NCBI GenBank assembly: GCA_029641185.1
Contig: JAPWGK010000025.1
Coordinates: 248,001 to 312,000 of the forward strand
Length of the DNA: 64,000 nucleotides
DNA from: Pseudofabraea citricarpa
Taxonomy: Eukaryota; Ascomycota; Leotiomycetes; Helotiales; Dermateaceae
Direction of reading: 5' to 3'
The notes beneath the pieces were generated by a model that saw only the letters and a program-made list of their open reading frames with translations, did not search any database and was not told the DNA's origin. The position numbers and the translations under genes are program-made. Positions 21,701 through 36,215 of the stretch are shown in pieces; position 1 is the stretch's first letter, and each line of letters opens with the position of its first letter.

Positions 21701-23468
21701 TAATAAAAGAATTTCTTAAAGTTTTTATAACTAATATTAGCTACTTAAATATCTTATCTCTTATTATTTTTACTTAGAATAAAGTTTAAATAAAAATAAA
21801 TAATTATAAGATTATAAAATAATAAATATAAAAAATAAGAATTTATTTATAACTAAGTAAGTAAAAATATAAGAAATAATTATATTACTTATTAGTAAAA
21901 CGTTTTAGCTTATACTTAAAACTTTAATTAAAATTTAAGTAAAAATTTATTCTTATAAATTCGAATTAAATATTAGAAATATTATAATTACTAAGTAATA
22001 TTTCTTAATAATAAAAAATACGATTATTTAAATAATTAACCGACCTTAACTTAAAATTATTTTATAAATTATAAAATAAAATAAAATAATTTCTAGCTTT
22101 TTAGTTATATAATTATATTTATTAAGAAAATTTATTATTAAAATTATAAATTTATTAATATTTATTTAATTTCGAAGAAAAATAACTTTTATAATTATAT
22201 AAAATATATTACTTATTATATTAACCTTATAATAATTTATTATAAATTAAGGTTTTCTATTATTATAAAATTTATTATCTTTTAACTAATAATCTAAGAT
22301 ATAAAAAAATTTTTTTTTTTTAATTAATTTAAAAAGTAAAAAAATTAAAAACTAAAAAACTTTATATTATATTATTATAAAAACTTATTAAAATCTTTTA
22401 TCGTTTTTTAGAATTATTATATCTCGTATTAAATCGTTTAATTATATAAAAGTAAAACCTAATAATTATAATTAATTTAAATCTTTATTATTTTTAATTA
22501 TTTTAGGTACTTAAGATAAGAGATTTATTATAATCGCTTTTTTATTACTTATAAAAAAGCTTTCTACTAAGAAGTTATATATATTAATCTTAAATAAATT
22601 AGTAATTATTATAAAAATTATTATAAGAGAGTTATATATTTATTTAAATACTAATAAATCTTAAAATATTTTTAGGTTTAATTATAAAAAATAAAGAATT
22701 TTTATTTATAAGCTATTATTTTACTAGTTTTAAGGTATCTTTTTTATATAACTAATTTATATAAAACCTAAATCCTAGATAAATTAAAAATATAATAACT
22801 TTATAATAATAAACTCTTATATTTTTAGGAAAAGCTTTTATATATTTTATCTTAGTAAAATTATTATAAGTAAATTATTTAATAAGCGAATAACTAGTAT
22901 AAAGATTAATATAATATAATTTTAGAGTTAGGAAATAAAATTACTAAGTTATTTCTCTTAAATAAAATATTTTTATTTAATTTTCTTTTATTTTTTAGTA
23001 TAATAAAGTTATTTATTTTATTTACTTAATAAATATAATTTTTTTTATTATTATTACTAGTATTATTCTCTTAATCTTTATTAGCTCTTAGGTTTAGAAT
23101 AATCGTATTTATATTATTATAAATAAATTTAACTAAATCTTAGATTAATAATAATATATATTTTCTTTTATAAATTTTTATTTATATTAATATTAATTAT
23201 TATAATAATAATTATAAACTTATTAATTATTTTAGATATTCTAATTATATTAATCTAAAAAAGCTTTTTTTCTTATATCTAAAATAACTTAAAAACTAGA
23301 AGTTAACTTAAGCTTCTTTCTAATATATATCTTAATAATTATATTTACTTTTTTTATCTTATTAATTATTATTTTATAGCTAATAAGACTAATATTTTAT
23401 ATATAAGCTTTTATTATATAAAGATTATTACTAAGTTTTATTAATATCTTATACTTTAGGTTATATTA

Positions 23469-23473
23469 TTAAG
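23469..23473. repeat. Target duplication TTAAG, left of LTR element A
   Basis: Identical to 46937-46941 on the other side of element A. Confidence 0.8.
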
Positions 23474-23820
23474 TATTATAATATATAAAATATAAAGTAA
23501 ATAAGAGATTAATATAACTAATTAATAATAAAAAATCTAAGTATAAAAAGAAAAAAAGAAAAGAAAAAAAAGAAAGTATAAGAAGCTAGTTATAAGTAAT
23601 TCTTCTTATTACGCTAGTATTTATTCTCTAAGTATTTTTTATTATATATATTCTTAGGTAAATAAATATATAAGATAAGTTATATATAATTTATCTTACT
23701 TAATAAATTTCTAGTTATATAATCCGGGTTAATAAGTTATAATATAAGATAAGTAAAATATATATAAGAGAAGTAAGTATATAATATATATCTTAAGTAA
23801 TTTATATAAAAACCGTAATA
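23474..23820 (-). repeat. LTR of element A, left copy
   Basis: 347 bp, aligned end to end with 46590-46936. The differences I saw are G/A or C/T transitions, as RIP predicts. Confidence 0.88.
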
Positions 23821-25049
23821 TTATCCTTCTTCTAAGCGTCTAATTTTTATATTAGATAAGATTTATTTAGATATCTAAAGTAAAAATCTCTTAGAATCTC
23901 TTATATATTCTTAAAATTTTCTATTAAATATTATTCTAGATCTAGTAGTTATTATATTTATTTAATTTTATAGAAAATTTTTCCTTTAATTATCTTTATA
24001 TTTTTAATATCTTTTACTTTTTATTTATTATTTCCTTTTATATTAATTAATAGAGATTTAATTTCTTTTTATCTAAGTAAAAAATTATCTAAGTTTTTAT
24101 ATAATAAGTTAAAGTAAAATATAAGATAAATTTTTAGTCTTAGTAATAACTTTATTTTATAAAAGCTTAGTTTAATTTTCTTTTTAATCTTATAAGATCT
24201 TTTATTTTTATATTCTAATTTTTATAAAAGTTTTTATATTCGAATATTTTTTATTAAGATATAAACTTTATCTTCTAGTTTATAATTTAGTATTAGTAAT
24301 TATTTTATATTTACGTATTTTTTTATTTTATTTTAAGACTAAGTTATTTTTTCGTATATAAATTTCTAAGTATCTTTTATTCTTTTTATAAATTTTATTA
24401 CTTATTTTTCGTTTAGTTTATTTTTTACTAGTTATAATTAATTAATTTTTATATTTTCTTAGTCGAAATTTATTCTTAGTTTATATCTTTTATTTATAAA
24501 GAATAATATAACTTTTATACTTATAAATTAATATTTATTTCCTATAAATTTTATTATTAATAAGATTTAACTTTAATTATCTTATAAATAATTAGTATAA
24601 GCTTTTAGGTAACGTTTTATTTTCGTGTTTATTTTTTTTATTTAGTTATTTATCTCTAGGTATATTATAATAAATAATTAAATATTAATTCCTAATATCT
24701 TATAAAACTTTTTTTATATTTTACTTATAAATTATAAATTTTTATTAGAAATATAAGTTATAAGTAATTTATAATATTTTTATATATTTTTTAGGAATAA
24801 TTTAGTAATTTTTTTTATATTTATTTTCTTATCTTTATATTTATAAAAAATATAATATCTTTCTTTTAATAATTTATAGATTATAACTAAAATAATATTA
24901 AATCTATTACTTTCTAGAAATTTAATTATAAAATCTATAAATATATAATTCTAAGGTTTATTTAATATTAATAATAATTTTAGGTATTCTTAATAAGTAA
25001 TATTATTTAGTTTAAACTTTTTATAAATATAATAGTTTCTAATATATTA

Positions 25050-25346
25050 TAATAAAGTTATATACTCGATTTTATTATTTTCTTTACTTTTATAAAAAGT
25101 TATTATTACCTTAGGTATTATTATATAAGGGTTTTATAAGTACTCTTTAAGTATTCTAGGAGTTATATATTATTATTTATATTTTATTATAATAGAAAAT
25201 TAATTACTTCTTTTACCTCCTACTTTTATAACTATTAATTCGATTATTAAATATACCTAGTATATAGTTATATATATTATATTAGTTACTAGTTACGTTT
25301 ATAATATTATAAATTCAGATATACCCTAATATTTATTATCCTATTA
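25050..25346 (+). repeat. 5' LTR of element B
   Basis: 297 bp, the same length as its partner at 45955-46251, flanked on the left by the TATTA duplication. Confidence 0.88.
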
Positions 25347-28300
25347 TATTAGTAACCTACGTAGAGACTTTAAATAATAATAAACGTAAACTAGATTATA
25401 ACTTATAATATTAATATAATAAGCTTATTTGATATTAACCTTTAATAATAAGCTAAGCTCTTAGAATACTTAGAGTATAATTATACGGTTACTAGTAAAA
25501 GTAGCTAGAAATATTAAAATCTATAAATATAATCGATTATTAAATATATAAGATATTAATCTAAGTTATTTTATAAGCTAGATACTTAATAATAAATATA
25601 AAAGATAATATTAGAATACTTAGGAGATTAGGAACTTATAATAAATAATAAGTAATAGTTAAAATAATATAATAATACGGAGATTAAAGTTCTTAGGAAG
25701 ATAAAATAACTAGAATAATAAGAATATTAGGAGGATTAGGAACTTATAAAAGATAAGAGATAATTATAATTATAAGAATATATAACTTTAGGAGTTATCT
25801 AGAGGTATATAAATACGTATATTATTAGAGGTATTAAGATTATTATTAGAATAATAAAAATATATTTTTATAAGTTTTAGTCTAGGTAAAAGATATAATA
25901 TCTAGAGTTAAAAGAAGATTAAAAGGGATATTATAATAATAAATATTAAGGAGACCCTAAGAGCTAGAAACTAAAGAAATATAAGGCTTTAATACTTTTA
26001 TTTATAAATAATAATTTTAAGAAATAACCTTAACCTTAGTATAAGTATAAAATAAGTAGTTATATTAGACTAAGCGAGGTTTTACTAAAAGCTTAGGTTA
26101 TAATAAAAAAGCTCCTAGTTAATATTAGTAAGTATAAATTATACTTAAAGCTAGAAAATATAAGAGGATAAAAGGAATAATATATTATTATACTAGAAAG
26201 AGAATAAGTAGTTAATTAGTCGTCTTTTTATTTATTTTTAGTTTATTTTATTTAGTTAATTAATAAAGTTTATATTATTTATATTATTATTTATTTTCTA
26301 GTTAATTTTATAAGATAAATATTACTTGTAATTTAATATAAATATTCCCTTAGTTTATTAAGGTTATTATAAAGATTATATTTATTATAATAACGTCTTA
26401 ATAAAAAGATAATATTCTTAAGTTTAGATTCTAATTACCTCCTACTTATACTAAGTTTCTTATAATAATAAGTCTAATATAAAGAGTATATAAGAATCAA
26501 AGTTATTCGTTTATCTAATACTTAATCGAAAATATAATACTAAGACTTTTTAAAACTCGGGACTTAAGCTTTAGAGTATAAATAAAACTAAGTTTAAATA
26601 CTTAAATAAGAAATTAATTATCTTAGAAGAGCCTAAGAGTAAGTAAGAAATATAATATAACTAGTAAAGTAAGAGTATAAAAGTAATAAAGTAATAGTTA
26701 CTTATTTTTAGGAAAATTAATATAAAAAAAGTAAATCTTATATTATATTTAATTATAATATTAATTTTATCTTTCTAGAAATACGTAGCAAAAGTAAATA
26801 ATAGAAACTTAGAAGTAAGGCTTTTTTATTTAGGTTATACTAATAAATATATATAATTTTAAGTTATTTCTTTTATATCTAATATTTTAATAATATAAGA
26901 CTAAAAAAAATCTAATTTTATCTTATAACCTACTTCTTAAAGTTATATACTACGTATATATAAAAGATAAACGTTTAGATAAAATAAAAGCCTTAGACGT
27001 TTAGCTAAATAGATTTTTACTTAGTTTTTCTAATTATTTTATAATTTATAACTTCTTATTATCTTATTTAATCCTCTCTTAGTACTCGCTTAATACTTAA
27101 CTTAAGCTTATATAACTCTAATTTAGTATTATAATATCGCCTTAAGAACGCTTTCTTATTATTAACCTTTCTCTCTTACTTATTTCTTCTTATAAATAAA
27201 AATAAAAAAAAAAAAGAAAACTCTTAATATTTTCTTTAAACTTATTAAGCTTAAGAATCTTATCTAGTATAAGTATTCCTAGTAAGAAAAGAAAATAAAT
27301 AGTTATTTAGCCTAAGGTAATATATAAAATTATATAAGTTATTTTAAAAGTTTATTCTTTTAGCTTTATTAGTATTTCTCTTTTTAAGAAGATAAAAGCT
27401 ACTAAGTTTATCTAATATTATAAATAGATAATACTTAATAAAAGTTTCTCTAATACTAAGTTAATTCTTAGATACCCTAATTATTATTACTTACTAGTTT
27501 ATTCTTATACTAAAGTATTAGATAACTTTAAGTAAAGAAATTAGGTTATTTTTAAGAAAGTATTTCTAAAGAAATAAGCTAATTATAACTTTAAGTAATT
27601 TTAGTATATTATTAAGTTCTTAAATATTTTAGTTAATCGTCTAAAAAAAGAAATAACTAAAATCTTAGAATTCTTAAAAATATATAAGCTAAGCTCTAAG
27701 CGACTACTTAGTAATAACTAACTAAGCTCTTATAAATAAGTATATAAATTCCTCTCTAGCTTTTCTAAAAATTATATCTTTATTATTATAAAAAAGAAGA
27801 AGATTAAGTATAATAAACTAAGAATTTTTATATTTACTAAGATTTATAAGTTTACTAAGACTTATACTTAAGCTAAGAAGAATCTTACTTATTTATTTAA
27901 GTAAGATAATAATAATATTATTATTATTAATAAGCTACTAAATCTCTAGTTATATAATAATCTAAATAAAACCTTTAACTTAATTACTTTCTTTACGCTA
28001 ATAATTAGTAACCTTATATAGATTATTATAACTCTTAGTATAATACTTAGTAATATAACTATAAAGATATAAGCTTTTAAAGTAGCTTCTAATTATAATA
28101 AGATTAATAATATTATTAATATAATAACTAAGATATTATTAGAAGATTATATTATTTTTAAGATTATTATAATTAAGTACTAGAAAGAGAAAAATAAGCT
28201 ACTTATTATTACTAGTAAAAGTAATATTAAAGTTAATATATTAGAAATTAAGTTTTATAATAATAAGCTAAAGCTATTTAAGTAATATAATAACTATAAT

Positions 28301-28511
28301 ATTAAAGAGAAGGTTAATAAGATATATTATATAATAAAAGCGTATAATTATAAGTATAATTCGAGTTATATAATAAGTATAAATCCTAGTACTAGTATTT
28401 ATATTAGTATTTTATAAACCGGCTATTAATAATCTAATTCTATAAATTAAAATTATATTTATTAATATTATAATAAGCGCTTTTATTTCTCTAATAATTA
28501 CCTAATACTTA

Positions 28512-28708
28512 TATTATAAAATCTAGGATTAGGTAATTTATTATATAAGGAATTAAGATAACTAAGGTAATCTATTTAATAATAAGTATTATTCTTATAT
28601 AAATATATTCTTTCTTATAATCTCTCGCTCCTCTTAATTAGATAATATAAATTATATTTTCTACGCTTTCTTAATTACTTAAATTAACTTTACTTTTATT
28701 ACGTGATA
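28512..28708 (+). repeat. 5' LTR of element C
   Basis: 197 bp, same length as 36019-36215. The left flank ACTTA equals the right flank of the other LTR. Confidence 0.88.
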
Positions 28709-31700
28709 ATTATAAGCCCGGCTTATAATTAAAGCTTCCTAAAATCACGTTTAAATTATAAGAAAGCTAGAGAATAATTATTCTTAAGTTTAGAATCTAT
28801 TATTATTATTATAACCTCTAAAATTAACTAATAGAAAGCTAAAAAGATCTTTTTAAAAGATTATAACTTATAACCCGACTAGTTCCTTTAATTCTATTAC
28901 TAAGCTTATATAAGGTATATCTAAGAGCTTATAAACCTAGATACTATAGATATAAAAAGCGTAAATATTAACCCTCTTATATAAGTATTAATTATTAATA
29001 AGCTTATTAATAAGAGAATAATACTTAATTAATAATTATACTTAGATTAGGTAGTAATTAATAAGCTTTCTAGACTAGAACTTAGCTTATTATAAGACGC
29101 TAAAGCTATATATAATAATATATAATACGAGCTTAATACTCGGCTAAGAATTTATATTATAAAGTAAACGAGCTAGTTATATAATATAACTAAATATTAC
29201 GCTTTTAAGTAATAAGTTAGATAAACGGTTTCTCTTTTAATCTTAACTTTAATTAATATAATAATTAAGAAAGAAGAAGACTTAAGCTTATAAATAATTA
29301 TTTAATTACTAAAATTATAACTCGCGCTTACTAATAATAATATATTAATTATTATCTACTAAGAATATAATATTATACTCGAATAAGTAAAGAAAAATAA
29401 TATAAATCTTATACGATAATATTAGGAATAACTTAGAGTATTCTAATAAGCTTAGGTATATAATATACTAAAAATATAAGGCTTACTTATAACTAGAAAG
29501 TTTCTTATAATAATATTTATAAAAATAACTTTAGAATAAGAAAGACTTTAATTAATAAAATATATTAAAGTAAATAAGCTTAGACTCCTAGGTAAAATAC
29601 TTAAGTAATATAAAAATTAGTTTTTTATTCTAGTATATAAAAAATTTAGTCTAATTTATAACTAAGGGGGTAATAATCTTTATTACTCTTAGAGAAAGAT
29701 CGGATAATACTAGAAACTAATATATTAGCTTAACTTAATAAAAGTAAAGGTAATCTTATTTTTACTAAGATAAAAAAAATAAGAAATATTTCTAGAAACC
29801 CTTAATATACTTGTTTCTTAAGTATACGCTTATAAGAAGCTTAGGAAAAAATCTTAGAAATCTTTTTTCTAAAGAAAAATATTATATAATCTAAGATCGT
29901 TTATAGAATAAGAACTAGAGTTTAATATATAATAAGCTTACTAAGAAAGATTAGAAAACCTTAAATTTTAGGGACTTATCCTAAAAGAGAAAGAAATTTT
30001 CTAGAAATTTTATAAGTAAATACTTAAAGCTTATAAATATAATAATCTTAGACTTAAAGCTTATAATCTAATAACTAGGTATAAGTATTTATATAACTAT
30101 AAACTTTTTAAGCTACCTATTATTTAATAATATACTTATTAATAATTATAAAGCTACTTACTTAGTAAATAATAAGAAACTTTTAGTTCTAAGCTTATTA
30201 GTTAAAGTAAACCTAGACGATATAATAAATATAAGAATTTTACGTTTATTAATCTCGTTTTATAATACTAGGATTATAAAAAATATATTAAATAGAATAG
30301 ATAAAAAAGAAATAATAAATTTAATATTTTATAATATTAAAATAATCGAGGGGTTTAATATTAATATAATATTAGAAACTTTTCTTAAGAAAGTTAGGAT
30401 CTAATACTAAGGGTTTAATAACTTATTAAGATATAAGAGTAAGAAAGAGAATATACGTATTAAGAAATTAAGACTTTTATTTAATATTATATTCTTAGAA
30501 TATAAGCTATTTTCCTTTTACTTAAAACTTCTTATAAATATCCTTTCGAGTATTACTAGAATCCTTATATTCCTTATAATTAGATAAAAAATAAGACTAA
30601 GGCTTAAGAACTAAGAGAGATTTTTATATCTAAGGTTAGATTCTAAATAACTTTAATATAATAAAGTAAGATATCTTAATCTAGTAGCTCTAAGTATACT
30701 TATTAGATTAGTTTATAATATAAAAATAAGCGAGATAAAAAAAGCAAAGTATAAGTATTATTTTATAACTTATATTAACTAAAAAATATTAAAATAATTA
30801 CTAGAGAGAATATCGTCCTAATTCTTCTAGAAAATTAATTAGAATTTATTCGATTTTAAATATAAGTATAATAGCTTTTCTTAGCTACTTATAATTAAAG
30901 ATAAATATAATAAGAAGCTTTTTAGCTTTATACTAAGATAAAAGACTTATAAGAAGGTATATTATTCTCTTAAGAGTTTTAAGAGCTAGATAAGAACTTA
31001 GTATAAGCTTCCGATCTATAAAATTAAGTAAAATAATAATATATTTATAATTATAATTAAAAATATTACTTATTACTAATATTAAACGAAAGAAATAAAT
31101 ATTAACCTTAAGTTCTCTCTAATATATATATATAAGATAAATAATAAAATAAAGTAAGCTAGATAAGAAATAATTATAAGATTTATAAAGATAAAAGAAG
31201 ATATAAACCTTCTAGTAAGCTTATAACTAGAAATTATATTTATAAGAATCTTCTTATATAATATTAGCTCGCTTTAAGCTAATAATATAAAAACCCTAAA
31301 TAAAATACTCGACTCCTAGTTTTACTTATATTTTTTAGTAGTATAATCCTAAGTAGATCGTTAACTTAATAATAAATCTTTAACCCGATTAAGATAAGAT
31401 TTATATATACGATTATTAGATATACCTATTAATTAAAGAATAAAAAGCTAAGAGCTTAGTAAAAGCTTTTAAAATTAGATTATAAGCTTATATTAGATAT
31501 TTAATAAGATATATTATATCTAATATTTATAAAGTATAAGTTCTTATACTTAATAAAGTTATTATTACTAGAAACGTTAGATTTAATAAGAATATTAGGT
31601 ATAACCTAAATAAAGAATAAGAAGAAGGCTAATTACTTACGATTACTAGAATAATAATAAATACGATCGAAATTAAAAAACCTAAGATTCGGAATATTAG

Positions 31701-33090
31701 ATTAATACTTAGTAATTTAATCGGATAAGAAGATATAAGCCTTATAATCGAGCGAAATAAAAAGCTTATAAAAAGAAATAATAATATTCTTATTAATTTA
31801 GAGGATAATATCCTAGCCTTTTAAGAGATCGAGTCTTAAATAAAAGCTAAAAAGCTAATATTAGAAATTATATTAGCGTCTTTAGTAATTATAAAGTAAT
31901 AAAAGAGTAATTTATTTAATCGACTTTTAGGACTTTTATTTTCTAATAATACTCTCGAACTTAAAAGTATATTAGCTTTAGGGAATAAAAATAATAATAA
32001 AATAATAAAAGCTAACTTAAGTAATTTATTACTAAGAAGAATAATATCTTAGGTAATTATATAATAAAAGGGATTATACGATTAAGTAATAAGTTAATAA
32101 AAGTTTTCTTAGGGAGAACCTAGAAAAAAAGCCTTAGCTTAATTCTTAGAACTAAAGCGTAAGTATAAGCGTAAGAAATTTAGTTTAATAATATAATCTA
32201 GTAAAAGACTCTAAGATAAAGATCGTAAAAGCTTTAAGAGAAGCGAAAAAAGTATAATATATTCTTTTATAAAGATAAGAGGTAAGCGGCTTAAAAAAAT
32301 AATAAGTTAAGCTAGATATTAATATATTAATATACTTAATAACTTTTATTATATCTATTAGCTTAATTAATTAGTAGGATAAGATAAAGATTATTTTAAA
32401 ATAATATATATAATAATTATTATAATATTATAAATAAAAGTCTTAAGAGTAAGTATATAAATAAGTAGCTTCTTAAATAAACTCCTAAGTGTTTATTAAA
32501 ATAATATACTAAAAGTACTAAAATATTAGAAGAATCTAATAAATTATTTACTTAATATTTATTTTAGAGATAATATAAGATTAAAGCTCTAAAACCTAAA
32601 AGATAAAAATTACTAGTAAGTAATTAAAATCTTAAAAGTAAAAACTAAATTAATCTTTTTAAAATAAGTATTTATATATAAATTAGACTTATCTAGAATA
32701 ATAACCTAATACTAATTATAAATTATAATTTAAGATAATTTATAAGATAATAAATCGATTATATTAACTTATATAATTACTCTCGTATTATAATTATTTT
32801 AAGTAATAATAATAATTATAATATATTTCGATCTTAAGTCTAAATAATTAGATATAATTAATATATTTATTAATACCTTAAGAGGAGAAAGTAAAGCCCT
32901 AGTTACTTACTTGCTACCTAATAGATTTAAAATACTAGGAATATATATAAAAATCGATTAAATATTATACGGCTTAAGAGATTCTCTCGTTTTATAATTC
33001 TATAAATTCTTAGTTACTTTAAAAAAGCTAAATCTAATTATATATAAAGAAGACTTATATATTTATATAAGCCTAGGATCTAAAATCTTA

Positions 33091-33114
33091 GTCGTATTTT
33101 ATATTAATAATATA
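33091..33114 (+). pseudogene. Decayed copia reverse-transcriptase active site
   Basis: The frame reads VVFYINNI. The catalytic Asp pair of the YxDD box is Asn-Asn here, through GAY-to-AAY transitions, so the enzyme is dead. It marks element C as copia-type and plus strand. Confidence 0.75.
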
Positions 33115-36018
33115 TAAGTATTATATTATAAGAATAATAAAACTAAAGTCTAAGAGATTATTTATAAATTTAATAAAATATATAAGCTTAGAGACCTTAG
33201 GAACGTGAAATAATTCCTAAGAGTATATATTATTAGAAATCGAGCTTAGAAAAAGATATAATTAATTTATAATATATATATTAAAAAGGTTATTATTAGA
33301 TTTAATTTAATAAATAAAAAGTACTTAAGTATTTTACTACTAATAATAAAGTTTATAAAAAATATAAGATAAGCCTCTAAAACTTAAGTTAAGAAGTACT
33401 AAGAAAAGATAAGCTTAGTATTATATATTATAATTATAATTAGACTAAACGTAGCTTTTATAACTTCCTAGCTCTTTTACTTTTTAATTAATCCGAGCGT
33501 AAAATATCTTATAATTATAAATTAGATAATTAAATATCTTTTTAGAATACGCTTCCTAGTAATATAATTTAGTTATAAGCTTAGTAAAATCCAGATACTA
33601 ATTATATTAGATATATTTTTTATAAATAATATAAAGATATAATACTTTTCGTATAATTATACGATCTTTTTATTTAATAATCTTATTACTTAGAAAGTAA
33701 TATATTAACTAAACGTCTTTATATTAATTATAAAAGCTAAACTTTAGGGTATCGAGTTTATAATAAAGGAAATTATAGCTTTTTAGAAGCTTTTTAAAGA
33801 ATTAAGTCTAGAGATTAAGGAGTTATAAATAATCTTTTATAATAATTAATAAACGATTCGTTTAATTATTAGAGAAAATATAAGAATTATAACTAAGCTA
33901 AGATATATAAATATTTAAAATATATAATTATACTAAGAGTATAATAAAAATATTTTCGAAATATCTTATATTCTTATAAATAATATACTAGCTAATAATC
34001 TTATAAAAAATCTCTCTTAATATAAGTTTAAATATTTTTAAGCTTTACTTAATATATAAGATACTTATAATAAGATAGAAAAGTAGTTTTAAAAAGCGAA
34101 AAAGTTTTTACTTTTATTTATATTTTTATTTATAAATTTCTTTTATTTAAGTAAAACGCTTTAAAATATAATAATAATTATTAAAGCTATAATAAGAAGT
34201 ATTCCTAAGTAATACTTATAAGTTACTAAGCTTATACTCGTATAAATAACTAAATAAAGATAAACTAAGCTTTTAACTAAGTAAAATATTAATTATATTA
34301 TTAGTTATCTTTATAAGATAAGCTTTTTTCTTATCTTACTTACTAAGACTAATAAACCTAGAGTTATACTTATAATTATAAATTCCCTTAACTTATTCTA
34401 ACTTATTATAATTAGTATCTAGTTCTAAAGCTTAATAAATAACTAAGTAATACTTCTCTAGATCCTAAGAATAATAAATTAGTAAAATTCTTACTTAAGA
34501 AAGTATAAGAATATATCTTAGAAGAAAAAAAAGCTTTTTCTTAAAAAGTAATAATAAAATACTTAGTAAAAGATAAAACTAGATTAAAAATAAGAATATA
34601 AATATATCTAGATAAATATAATAAGTAATACTTACTTTTACTAATAATCTTAAAATAATAATTATTATTTTTATTACTTAAGACGCTTTTTAAGTAACTA
34701 AGATAAGAAATTAAGCGCTTATTCTTAGGAACCTAAAAAGTCTTCCTAAGAGACTTTATACTAAGCTTCTTAATATTAAGCTTTTAGTATCTAGAAAGCT
34801 AATTAGGATTCTCCCCTTAATAAATATAATATTTATAAAAATAACGTTTATATTTAATAATATATTAATTAAAAGTATTATTATTATCTTTATTATTATT
34901 AAATAAACTATCTAAACGAAAGAAAATAATATTATCTAGACTCTTAAGAAGCTTAGGAGTATTACTCTTATAAGTACGAGTAAATATAAGCTAGTTTATA
35001 CGATCGCGCTTATTATATAAAGTAGCTAGATATTAGTTAATAATAATATAAGTATTAGATAAAGATACTTATAAGAGAAAAGTAAATCCTTTAAAGTAAA
35101 AAGTTTCTTATAATTAAAGTTATTAGTCTTATTAGTAAATTACTTAAACTTATTCTTAAGAGCTAAGAAGTCGCGCTAAAATTTCTTATATATACTAAGT
35201 ATATACTTAGGATAAAGATTACTAATTATATTACGCGTAAACTAATAAAAATTACCTTAAGTTAATTAAAATCCCTAGGATATTATATTAGAGTAAAAAC
35301 GTTTATTAGAAATAAGCTAAATAAGAGAAAAAAGAATAAAAAAGTAAATTATATAAGAAATAAGAGTTATATTAGCCGGCTTAATATTAATAGTAGGGAG
35401 TATTATAATAGGTTACGTAAGCTTATTAGTAGATATATTTTTAGCTTAAGGAAAATCGTAAATATTTATAGCTTATAAAATAATAAGTAATTAGTATAAA
35501 GTATAAAAGATTATTTACGTATTAAAGAAAGAAAAAAAAAAGAAATAAATCTTATAAAAGTTTCTTTTATTTTATACGCTTTTAATAAGTTTTTTATTTT
35601 TACCTTATAAGTAACGTGAGATATCTTTAATTTACTTATTAAAAAAAGCGAATAATAAGAAGAAAAAGAAGAAGAATAAAAGAAATACTTAAGCTTAATA
35701 ATATTATAATTATAATTAAGATTAAGGTTAAGGTTATAAGAGAAAAGAAGAAAGAAGTCGTAAAATAAGGATTTTATAAGTAAGATCCCTAATTTATAAA
35801 GTAATAATTAGGCCGCTCCTAGTATTAGTTAAATTAAAAGAACTAAAGATAATATAAGGAAATCTCCGATTTATAAACCTAATCTAATAATTTAGTTAGC
35901 AAATAATCGCGCGTAATATAATTACCTAGCTTATATTATTTACTTATTTAAAAATAATATATTAATCCTAAGCTCCTAGAAAATAATACGCGTATTAAGC
36001 GTAATAAATTATAAGATA

Positions 36019-36215
36019 TATTATAAAATCTAAGATTAGGTAATTTATTATATAAGAGATTAAAATAACTAAGGTAATCTACTTAATAATAAGTATTATT
36101 TTTATATAAATACGCTCTTTTTTATAATCTCTTACTTCTCTTAATTAGATAATATAAATTATACTTTTTACGCTTTCTTAATTACTTAAATTAACTCTAC
36201 TTTTATTACGTAATA
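36019..36215 (+). repeat. 3' LTR of element C
   Basis: 197-bp partner of 28512-28708, followed by the ACTTA duplication at 36216-36220. Confidence 0.88.

Larger units (their letters stand above)
28512..36215 (+). mobile_element. LTR retrotransposon C (copia-like, RIP-decayed)
   Basis: Two 197-bp direct repeats (28512-28708 and 36019-36215), TA...TA termini, perfect 5-bp duplication ACTTA at 28507-28511 and 36216-36220. It is 7.7 kb and is the innermost element. Plus-strand sequence at about 32940-33120 reads as copia reverse transcriptase (Y-G-L-R-D, then K-L-N-L-I-I-Y-K-E-D). VVFYINNI at 33091-33114 stands where the family has the YVDD active site. RNase H-like text continues to about 34.0 kb. 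The following 2 kb before the 3' LTR is not identified. Confidence 0.88.
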